DNA of 5,097 bases from CAYUAI01 sp964442745. GTDB taxonomy: Bacteria; Pseudomonadota; Gammaproteobacteria; S012-40. The notes below the pieces were generated by a model. The model was not told the origin of the DNA, ran no database searches, and worked only from the letters and a program-made list of their open reading frames with translations. Positions within the stretch are counted from its first letter, which is position 1. Every line of letters starts with the position of its first letter. This document shows positions 1 to 5,097 of this stretch, piece after piece. Where the stretch lies: positions 1 through 5,097 of the forward strand of contig CAYUAI010000160.1 in NCBI GenBank assembly GCA_964442745.1, given 5' to 3'. The position numbers and the translations under genes are program-made.

Positions 1-228
1 GACTGGGGATCTTACGAACGTTATCTAGAGGCAGATAAACATGAAATAGGCAAACGCAATCCTCAAAAAATAGAACGTAAGAATCTGAATTTCATAACTT
101 GGATCAAACGGCTCACAAGAAAAAGCATCTGCTTTTCAACGCTTGAAAATATGGATGATACTGTTATTGGATGGCTGATTAATCAGGTTGAGTTCGGTGT
201 TGATATTCACGCTAAATTACAAGTTTGA
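1..228 (+). CDS. IS1-family transposase, C-terminal part (5' end outside window)
   Basis: The frame is open from the first base of the window to a TGA at 226-228, giving 75 residues. The start DWGSY, then KIERKNL (residues 23-29), WIKRLTRKSICFS (residues 34-46) and a VIG about 11 residues later match in order the C-terminal part of the IS1 InsB/InsAB' transposase as I remember it (WGSY, IERNNL, IKRLARKTICFS, VIG). E25 in the IER motif is probably the catalytic Glu of the DDE triad; the earlier acidic residues lie off the window. The enzyme cuts and joins the ends of its own element. The tail after VIG is somewhat longer than in E. coli IS1 because the frame reads into the inverted repeat. The visible part has no frameshift or internal stop, so the copy may be intact. 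Family assignment is confident; activity cannot be judged. Confidence 0.9.
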   Translation, partial: DWGSYERYLEADKHEIGKRNPQKIERKNLNFITWIKRLTRKSICFSTLENMDDTVIGWLINQVEFGVDIHAKLQV

Positions 229-237
229 CCCACTACC
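215..237. repeat. Probable right terminal inverted repeat of the IS1-family element
   Basis: Read on the minus strand from 237 inward, the sequence begins GGTAGTGGGTCAAACTTGT. It matches the IS1 right terminus as I remember it (GGTAATGACTCCAACTTAT) at about 14 of 19 positions, including the terminal GGTA, the TG, the TC and the AACTT block. The transposase stop codon (226-228) lies inside the repeat. The left repeat is outside the window, so pairing cannot be verified. Confidence 0.6.
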
Positions 238-458
238 AAATATACTATCAAGCATGACCTGCTCCTACTTTAATGTTTTCATGGAAAATGTATATTATGC
301 AGCATATTAGCCGCCTTTAAAGGGTTGACCCCGAACACCTATGGAGTTGGCTGGTTTATTGCTTACATATGCCCCAAAGAGTCTGCAAAACCGATACGCC
401 CATGGTCATGGAATTTATGCATGATCGGGGTTAACATTCAACAAAATCGATTCTATGA
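238..458. other. Non-coding stretch between IS end and inverted-repeat element
   Basis: I see no supported gene here. A short frame starts at ATG 341 and stops at 422-424 (27 codons); the same frame then stays open to 557-559. It has no clear ribosome-binding site, no recognisable motif and an in-frame stop, so I do not call it. The only structure I see is an inverted repeat: gttgaccccga at 324-334 against tcggggttaac at 425-435, 10 of 11 positions pairing, 90 bases apart. This could be the ends of a small mobile remnant or chance. Confidence 0.5.
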
Positions 459-596
459 TTAAATGTGAATTAAGAGCTGAAATTACCAGTGCATTTAAAA
501 TTAATCACTTACAAATTCGACATTTTGTGTTTCTCAATAATACCACGTCAAATCGTTGATTTTAATTACTAAATTTAGCTCTTAATTCATATTTAA
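459..596. repeat. 138-bp element bounded by 20-bp inverted repeats (MITE-like or long hairpin)
   Basis: The left arm at 459-478 (ttaaatgtgaattaagagct) and the reverse complement of the right arm at 577-596 differ at one position in 20. Pairing continues inward for about six more bases with one mismatch and one G-T pair, then weaker similarity resumes with gaps (for example 497-509 against 551-563), so the whole unit is an imperfect palindrome. It sits directly upstream of the OmpA-like gene, and its right arm ends 21 bases before that start codon. It could be a miniature inverted-repeat transposable element or a structured leader/operator. No second copy is visible in the window and I see no clear flanking target duplication. 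The inverted repeat is certain; its nature is not. Confidence 0.65.
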
Positions 597-605
597 CTTT
601 CAAAA

Positions 606-612
606 TAAGGTG
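606..612 (+). promoter_or_regulatory. Ribosome-binding site of the OmpA-like gene
   Basis: The stretch taaggtg lies 5 bases before ATG 618 and is the clearest Shine-Dalgarno sequence in the window. It supports the chosen start. The two downstream genes lack anything comparable. I could not identify a convincing -35/-10 pair upstream; any promoter probably lies in or before the 459-596 inverted-repeat element. Confidence 0.7.
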
Positions 613-617
613 ACAAA

Positions 618-1472
618 ATGAAACCATTTATTGCAATTACATTATTGATGTTTTTAGTGCCTACTCAAATACTGGCTGGTGACTGTCATCTTGCTCAGCG
701 GGAGTACGAAAAAGGGTTACGTGCCGGTCAAAATAATGATTGGGATACATCGAGAAAGGCACTGTTCAAATCAGTTTCGGAGTGTAACACCTTTAATAAC
801 TGGTATTTACTGGGCCAGGTCTATCAGGAATTAAAAAACCCTGATGAAGCACTGTCTGCTTTTGAAAATGCACAACAATATGCAACCAGTAACAATGATC
901 GAGCATTGGCCATGGCGCGTTATGCACAAACTCAAGCGCAACAGGGTGAAGTGGTTCGACCGCTGACACTGATTCACGAAGCACGAAAAATGCATGATAA
1001 TCCGCCTAACTGGATGACGACGATGGCCCGTGATTTAGACTCGAAGCGTATTGAACAACCGCTAACCATCGGGCAAGTGACCAAAGCACTGACGAATCGA
1101 TCGATCAAAATTTTTAACACGGACGCAAACCCTAATATAAATGTTAATATTAACTTCAAAGACAATAGCACAGAAATAATAGAACAAGCCTATCAGGCAC
1201 TGGATATTCTCGCCGAAGCGTTGGATGCGGAGACGCTTCATTCAAAAACGATCACCATCGTGGGTCATAGTGATGAAAGAGGCACAGACAAACATAACCT
1301 TAATCTTTCCAAGCAACGAGCAAAATATATTAAAAATGAGTTGATATCCCGCAACCCTTCATTAACGGGGCGTCTTGAAATACTTGGGATGGGTGAGAAA
1401 TTTCCACTCTATAAAGGCAGTTCAACAGAAAATTACTTCTATAACCGACGTATAGAACTAAAAATTAATTAA
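618..1472 (+). CDS. Exported TPR / OmpA-C-domain peptidoglycan-binding protein
   Basis: 284 residues. Residues 1-20 form a signal peptide (K2, hydrophobic core, LA end) with likely cleavage before GDC; C23 follows the site, but the context is not a lipobox. Residues 26-128 look like TPR-type helical repeats, best seen at NWYLLGQVYQELKNPDEALSAF from residue 61. From about 175 to 284 there is an OmpA/Pal/MotB-type C-terminal domain: GHSDERG (216-222), N227, LSKQRA (230-235) and the closing NRRIE (276-280). D219 and R234 are 15 residues apart, the spacing of the diaminopimelate-binding Asp and Arg in known OmpA-like domains, so peptidoglycan binding is expected. There is no beta-barrel, so the protein should be periplasmic and wall-bound, with the TPR part available to hold a partner. 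It heads a three-gene run and is followed after 40 bases by the DUF4384-like membrane protein. Start supported by the ribosome-binding site at 606-612. Domain calls are firm; its specific partner is inferred. Confidence 0.93.
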   Translation: MKPFIAITLLMFLVPTQILAGDCHLAQREYEKGLRAGQNNDWDTSRKALFKSVSECNTFNNWYLLGQVYQELKNPDEALSAFENAQQYATSNNDRALAMARYAQTQAQQGEVVRPLTLIHEARKMHDNPPNWMTTMARDLDSKRIEQPLTIGQVTKALTNRSIKIFNTDANPNINVNINFKDNSTEIIEQAYQALDILAEALDAETLHSKTITIVGHSDERGTDKHNLNLSKQRAKYIKNELISRNPSLTGRLEILGMGEKFPLYKGSSTENYFYNRRIELKIN

Positions 1473-1512
1473 CATTCACCAGCGAATCGAACCGATAGTC
1501 AAAAAACACATC

Positions 1513-2277
1513 ATGACTGATCTATTACCCATTAAATCGAGTCACTATTGGTTCTTAGGTATCGCCTCTTTTCTTATGGTGTTTCCACTGTCAATCATCA
1601 TCACTGCTTTTGTACAAAATAATGTAAAAGAAGTACCGATGATTCAACCTGATAATTTACCGATGGCCAATCATGTTCAAGTGGACAATGAGGAGATGGA
1701 TGTTAATGACAGTCTTGATCAACCCGCCATTGAAGCAGAAAATAAAACGCTTAAAGCACGAATTAACCAATTCGAATTTATTCGTCCAGTGAATGATAAT
1801 TTATGCCAAACCAACAATCCCTGGTTACTCGGTGAAAAAGTCATTGAAAACGGTGATTCTCTATCGGGACAAAGTTGTTTTGCCATCAAGGCTAGTTTCC
1901 ATGAAACCAGCAACATCATGCTAATATCAAAAGATATCTCCGGAGAGCTAACTAAAATTATACCTAATAGTTGTTCAAGTTATGCCAGCATGTCAGTGGT
2001 AGAGACGGATGAAATCATTGGCATACCAAAATTAATGAATGGAACTATGATAGTTTTCTCCGTGGATGAATCCCCCGGCGAAGAAATATTTTTTCTATTG
2101 GCATCGAGTAAAAACATTACTCTGAATAATCTGCACCCATCATTTAACAATATTGCAGATATCTGCGCAGATCAGGGCATCATTATTGATGATTTTAATT
2201 TAAGTCATGAGCTCGATGCATTAAAAACAAAAAATCCGGCTAATTTCGATTGGCAATCATTCAAATTTTATCACTAA
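1513..2277 (+). CDS. Single-pass membrane protein with DUF4384-like domain
   Basis: 254 residues. A short N-terminus (1-11) precedes a strong membrane segment (about 12-34, YWFLGIASFLMVF onward), then an acidic linker (about 40-80). Residues about 105-200 resemble DUF4384: GDSLSGQSCFAIKAS (114-128), a hydrophobic strand IMLISKD, then GELTKIIP (144-151), IIGIP (168-172), and a closing PGEEIFFLLASS (188-199). This order (start strand, 'G-x-hydrophobic-P', 'ip', 'G-x-E-hydrophobic-LAS') is the pattern I know from that family. It has no catalytic motif. Four cysteines (C98, C122, C154, C218) could form disulfides if, as expected, the domain faces the periplasm. The gene ends 4 bases before the caspase-like gene, which carries its own DUF4384-like domain, so translational coupling and a joint complex are likely. 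No good Shine-Dalgarno sequence precedes ATG 1513; the start is chosen because it gives a complete membrane segment. The gene is confident; the domain is moderately so. Confidence 0.85.
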   Translation: MTDLLPIKSSHYWFLGIASFLMVFPLSIIITAFVQNNVKEVPMIQPDNLPMANHVQVDNEEMDVNDSLDQPAIEAENKTLKARINQFEFIRPVNDNLCQTNNPWLLGEKVIENGDSLSGQSCFAIKASFHETSNIMLISKDISGELTKIIPNSCSSYASMSVVETDEIIGIPKLMNGTMIVFSVDESPGEEIFFLLASSKNITLNNLHPSFNNIADICADQGIIIDDFNLSHELDALKTKNPANFDWQSFKFYH

Positions 2278-2281
2278 GAAA

Positions 2282-4039
2282 ATGTCGATGAAAAAATTTA
2301 TTAAAATAGTCAATTATATGCTAGCCACTGGATTGTTATTTAGTTCAATGGCTATTAGCGCTGTGGCAAGTACTAAACACGCATTACTGGTTGGCATCAG
2401 TGATTACCACGTAAAACCCTTGGCTGGTCCAGTAAATGATGTATACGCCATTAGGCAGGTATTGCTTAAACATTGGGGTTTCGAACTGAAAAATGTCACC
2501 TTATTACTCAATCAACAAGCCACAAAAAATAATATTCTCGAAAAAATGAGAAGTTTATTTTATCACTCAAAGCCTGGAGATGAAATATTTATCTATTTAA
2601 GTGGTCATGGCACTAGTGCCAGTGATCACGGACTGGCGACGGCACTACCCACCACCACGGGTGCCTTTATTCCGATTGATATTAAAGATATCGATAATGC
2701 GGCAGAATTGGTTGATCGATTAATTGTTGGTAAAAACGATATACGTCCGATCCTAACAAGATTGGATGAAGGGAATCGACATGTCTTTGTTGCCATTGAT
2801 GCTTGTTATTCGGGTAACACGGTTCGGGGTGTGTTTAATGAAAAACAACTTCCTTCTCGCTTCCTCGACATTAACGATCTTTTACCCACACGGGGTTTTG
2901 GTGATGACATCAATCGCATGAGAACCACTGATTGGAAAGAGGTAAGCGAAGACAAGAGCAATACCTATCCCTATAAAAATATATTCTATCTCTCGGCATC
3001 AGGTGAACACGAGCCAGCACAAGATATTCCTCCCAATATGCTAGCGCAATATCCAACTTTTGATGCTAAACCACATGGCGCATTCACTGATTCGTTATTG
3101 AGAATATTAAATAAAAATCTGGATGCCGATATGGACAACAATGGCAGTCTTTCCTATGCAGAGCTTAAAAAAACACTTCGCACCGTGATGCGAAAAAGGG
3201 GGTTCAATCACACACCACAGGGCCTTCCTTCTCTAGCAGAAGACAGTAATAATATTACTGAGCGGTATATTTTTGGAACCACGAGAGATCTAAGCGCAAC
3301 TTCCGCATCAGAGCGTATTGTATCAAATACGCCAAAAAAACCAGTCTCTATCAAAATAAGCCAACCGGTACCCAGTGATAAATTAAGTGTTAGAATTGAT
3401 AAATCCGTTGGATTTTTAAAAAAAGATTTACAAAAAATGAATTCCGTTATCCTGGTTGATCATCGTGAAGATATTTTTCTTACCCGTGATAATCGAAATA
3501 TCCTATTATTATCATCCGGTGGCGATCTCATTAATACCATTGTGGAAGGAAGCAAAAAAACACTGATTAAAATTCTTCACCATCAGAGCTGGATTAAAAC
3601 GAGGCTTGAACAGTCTTACGTCCAGGATTTTGTTGTTGAACTGGAATTATATGGTAATGGTCTTGGCAGCACCGCTGTGGAAGGGCAATTGATTGGATTC
3701 AGTATTAAAGCTTCACAAGATGCTTATTTATTATTAATTGATATCGATCCCAATGGTCAAGTGAGTGTGATCTATCCTTTACATGCCGCAGAAATGAAAT
3801 ATTTTGAAAAATTAAAACCAATCTCACTCAGAAATATTTCACGAGTTCGTGCACCATTTGGGCGTGATATCGTACAGGTATATGCGTTTAACGAAATAAA
3901 TAATGATTATAAATTATTAGCCGGCAAGCAATTTTTCATGAATACCCCGGAAATGAAAGCTTTTGAACGCCTCATCAACAATCCGCAATTAAAAACAGCC
4001 AGAGCCACTCTCGAACTCATCACCACCCCAAAAATGTAG
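2282..4039 (+). CDS. Exported caspase-like peptidase (C14) with EF-hand loop and C-terminal DUF4384-like domain
   Basis: 585 residues. A signal peptide (about 1-29, KK then hydrophobic, AVA end) indicates export. The p20-like domain starts at HALLVGISDY (33-42), continues with LAGPVNDV (47-54), and holds the catalytic dyad H109 in SGHG (107-110) and C175 in DACYSG (173-178). The p10-like part contains IFYLSASGEHEPAQD (234-248) and HGAFTDSLLRIL (265-276). Residues 283-294 (DMDNNGSLSYAE) form a complete EF-hand loop, with ligands at positions 1, 3, 5, 9 and 12 and Gly at 6. By alignment to metacaspases, D53 and D173 match the acidic S1 residues that give Arg/Lys specificity, so this is more likely metacaspase-like than Asp-cutting. 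A linker of about 110 residues leads to a DUF4384-like domain (about 448-555: GQLIGFSIKAS, AYLLLIDIDPNGQVSVIYP, FGRDIVQVYAF). Start: ATG 2282 follows the previous stop by 4 bases; ATG 2288 (MKKFIK) is an equally good alternative. Neither has a strong ribosome-binding site, so coupling to the gene upstream is likely. Confidence 0.93.
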   Translation: MSMKKFIKIVNYMLATGLLFSSMAISAVASTKHALLVGISDYHVKPLAGPVNDVYAIRQVLLKHWGFELKNVTLLLNQQATKNNILEKMRSLFYHSKPGDEIFIYLSGHGTSASDHGLATALPTTTGAFIPIDIKDIDNAAELVDRLIVGKNDIRPILTRLDEGNRHVFVAIDACYSGNTVRGVFNEKQLPSRFLDINDLLPTRGFGDDINRMRTTDWKEVSEDKSNTYPYKNIFYLSASGEHEPAQDIPPNMLAQYPTFDAKPHGAFTDSLLRILNKNLDADMDNNGSLSYAELKKTLRTVMRKRGFNHTPQGLPSLAEDSNNITERYIFGTTRDLSATSASERIVSNTPKKPVSIKISQPVPSDKLSVRIDKSVGFLKKDLQKMNSVILVDHREDIFLTRDNRNILLLSSGGDLINTIVEGSKKTLIKILHHQSWIKTRLEQSYVQDFVVELELYGNGLGSTAVEGQLIGFSIKASQDAYLLLIDIDPNGQVSVIYPLHAAEMKYFEKLKPISLRNISRVRAPFGRDIVQVYAFNEINNDYKLLAGKQFFMNTPEMKAFERLINNPQLKTARATLELITTPKM

Positions 4040-4288
4040 CAAGGTAGGATAATCGCTTTATGGTCGCCACCCGATCGAAGCATGATTCAGTCATTTTGCT
4101 CAACACCGGCTAAATTATCACCTTTTAGAGCATCGATTTGTAGAGACGATTGATCATTGTTCTGGCTGTCTAATATTGCAATATCGAAAAATAGGCGGAT
4201 ATAACAAGCTCTGACAGCGATATTTACATAGAGCGATATATCACTTTGCCCATCGGTATACTCAATCATAAGATAAGTATTACCCCAT

Positions 4289-4339
4289 AACACACCTCGA
4301 CGACCACTTTTTAATTCAACTCAATAAAGGCGGTGTGTT
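4289..4339. repeat. 8-bp perfect inverted repeat with 35-base spacer
   Basis: aacacacc (4289-4296) pairs exactly with ggtgtgtt (4332-4339), followed by tttagcttt. It could form a weak stem, but the loop is long and the trailing T-run short, so it is a poor intrinsic terminator in either direction. An 8-bp match at this distance can also arise by chance. Confidence 0.25.
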
Positions 4340-4679
4340 TTAGCTTTAATCGGGCTTGGCAAAATGCACTAGTACTCACCAGCGAACAGGGGGAATGTAC
4401 TGAGAAGTTAATTGAGTCTCAGCCGGATCGATTTAACACTTTTACGCAATATCGTTAATATCATGATGTCCAAGTTTAGTGTATCTGAATGGCTAAAATT
4501 TTTGGGTGATTGGCGATGGGTATTTTTAAAATCAATATCATTGATCAACTTACGACTTGCCTCTAAGGTTAATTTTTTTATCCATCCATCACTCTTTGTT
4601 TAAAAATGGATTTAGTTTATCAGATTCCTTACCTTAATGGCAGTGCCCTTTAGCTTAGAAATAGACTATAGTTAGGGGT

Positions 4680-4707
4680 TTGAGTCGTGTTTGAACACAT
4701 CTATTTT
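4680..4707 (+). promoter_or_regulatory. Possible sigma70-type promoter of the small lipoprotein gene
   Basis: TTGAGT (4680-4685) and TATTTT (4702-4707) are 16 bases apart and each match 4 of 6 consensus positions. Transcription would start near 4714, leaving a short leader before ATG 4731. The surroundings are AT-rich, so such matches are easy to find; treat this as a weak candidate. Confidence 0.25.
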
Positions 4708-4730
4708 TAATAATATCGAAAGACTTGCCA

Positions 4731-5063
4731 ATGGAAAATTTTATTTATGTCGTTCTGTTCGCTATTGCTATGACAGCTTGCTTGCAAAAAACCGATGTAC
4801 CTGAATCAAACAAAACCAATGCCGACATGTCAAACCTAGCGAATTTGTCAACAAAAAATAGTGACCAACCCATGGTTAAAGAAAGTAGCATCGCCGTTGC
4901 AAGTCACAATTCTGTCTCGAATGACATACCCGAAATTACCGATCGCTCAGCAATGCAAGCTTCAGTGGCGAATATTCAGGAAGAAAACGATAATATTCAT
5001 GCTAGCGAAAAAAATTCGGCAATGCCTGACAAAGTGAGTTCTTCTATACCCATAGCGTTATGA
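4731..5063 (+). CDS. Small low-complexity putative lipoprotein
   Basis: 110 residues from ATG 4731. An in-frame TTG at 4725 would add two residues, but the ATG is preferred, with a weak gaaaga at 4717-4722 eight bases upstream. The first 16 residues are hydrophobic and end MTAC, a lipobox-like site with C17 as the lipidated residue; L18 at +2 would favour outer-membrane sorting. Oddly, the segment before the cysteine has no Lys or Arg, which normally mark a signal peptide, so either the true start differs or export is weak. The rest (18-110) is rich in Ser, Asn, Ala and acidic residues with no recognised domain, like a linker. The abrupt end in SSSIPIAL suggests either a short surface lipoprotein or a larger protein cut by a frameshift, since another frame opens exactly at its stop. 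It is not clearly part of the caspase operon, being 691 bases away. I do not recognise the family. Confidence 0.6.
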   Translation: MENFIYVVLFAIAMTACLQKTDVPESNKTNADMSNLANLSTKNSDQPMVKESSIAVASHNSVSNDIPEITDRSAMQASVANIQEENDNIHASEKNSAMPDKVSSSIPIAL

Positions 5064-5097
5064 ATTTAGGTCTAGTTATGGCCTTCAAATCCACCGC
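5060..5097 (+). CDS. Possible start of a further gene (runs off the window)
   Basis: The lipoprotein stop overlaps a new start in an ATGA (5060-5063), a common form of translational coupling. The frame reads MNLGLVMAFKST and stays open to the window edge. A second in-frame ATG at 5078 has tagg (5066-5069) eight bases upstream and is as likely to be the true start. Only 12 codons are visible, so nothing can be said of the product; it might also be the continuation of the preceding protein after a frameshift. Confidence 0.3.
   Translation, partial: MNLGLVMAFKST

Larger units (their letters stand above)
1..237 (+). mobile_element. IS1-family insertion sequence, right end
   Basis: This is the 3' part of an insertion sequence, defined on the left by the window edge and on the right by the probable inverted repeat that ends at 237. 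It carries the transposase C-terminus. IS1-family elements usually duplicate 8-9 bases of target, so the bases just outside (aaatatact, 238-246) are the expected target-site copy. The matching copy would lie beyond the left end, outside this window. The boundary is inferred from similarity to IS1 termini and has not been checked against a second copy. Confidence 0.75.
4040..4730. other. Gene-poor stretch after the caspase operon
   Basis: About 690 bases with no gene I can support. On the minus strand, 4087-4293 is open from a GTG (68 codons, and back to a stop at 4321-4323), and another minus-strand frame of about 60 codons runs through 4410-4600 without an ATG. On the plus strand a TTG-started frame (4412-4603) overlaps the latter. 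None has a convincing ribosome-binding site or a recognisable motif. They may be remains of decayed genes or chance. I found no clear intrinsic terminator after the caspase stop. Possible signals near the right edge are listed separately. Confidence 0.5.

Noticed and set aside
341..424. 27-codon frame starting at ATG 341, with the same frame open again to 559
   Set aside because: The in-frame stop, lack of a ribosome-binding site and overlap with the inverted-repeat element make coding unlikely.
793..1171. Two minus-strand open frames (793-984 and 974-1171)
   Set aside because: They lie inside the OmpA-like gene, whose signal peptide, domains and ribosome-binding site are clear; they have no motifs of their own.
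1719..1919. Minus-strand open frame of 66 codons
   Set aside because: It overlaps the DUF4384-like membrane protein gene fully and shows no recognisable protein features.
4040..4090. Possible terminator after the caspase gene (aatcgctt against aagcatgatt)
   Set aside because: The stem needs a bulge, the loop is long and there is no following T-run.
4087..4293. Minus-strand frame of 68 codons starting at GTG
   Set aside because: There is no properly spaced ribosome-binding site and no recognised family; I mention it only as a possible decayed remnant.
1476..4386. 11-bp direct repeat tcaccagcgaa at 1476-1486 and 4376-4386
   Set aside because: A few repeated 11-mers are expected by chance in 5 kb, and the flanking bases do not match.
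4412..4603. Plus-strand frame of 63 codons starting at TTG
   Set aside because: It has a rare start codon, no clear ribosome-binding site and no recognisable domain, and it overlaps an open minus-strand frame.

Overview
This window looks like an accessory region of an AT-rich Gram-negative bacterium, most likely a gammaproteobacterium. The Gram-negative call rests on an exported OmpA-type peptidoglycan-binding protein, a probable lipoprotein and export signals on several products. The gammaproteobacterial placement is only an inference from the overall style of the genes and the IS1-family element.

Layout. Positions 1-237 are the right end of an IS1-family insertion sequence: the C-terminal 75 codons of its transposase, with the stop codon inside a probable right inverted repeat. 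Positions 238-617 hold no convincing gene. They contain a short 11-bp inverted repeat (324-334/425-435) and a striking 138-bp element bounded by near-perfect 20-bp inverted repeats (459-478/577-596), ending 21 bases before the first gene. Positions 618-4039 are three same-strand genes, probably one operon: (1) an exported TPR + OmpA C-terminal protein, (2) a single-pass membrane protein with a DUF4384-like extracytoplasmic domain, and (3) an exported caspase-like peptidase with an intact His/Cys dyad, a canonical EF-hand loop and a C-terminal DUF4384-like domain. Positions 4040-4730 are a gene-poor stretch of about 690 bases. Positions 4731-5063 encode a small low-complexity putative lipoprotein, and a further gene may begin at 5060 or 5078 and run off the window.

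How the genes may work together. The OmpA-like protein should be held at the peptidoglycan, the second protein is anchored in the inner membrane and probably faces the periplasm, and the caspase-like enzyme is exported. Genes 2 and 3 are 4 bases apart and appear to share the same accessory domain. The simplest reading is an envelope-located, possibly calcium-responsive protease module with a wall anchor and a membrane partner. The domain calls are well supported by the sequence. The joint function (envelope remodelling, stress or cell-death response, or defence) is not shown here.
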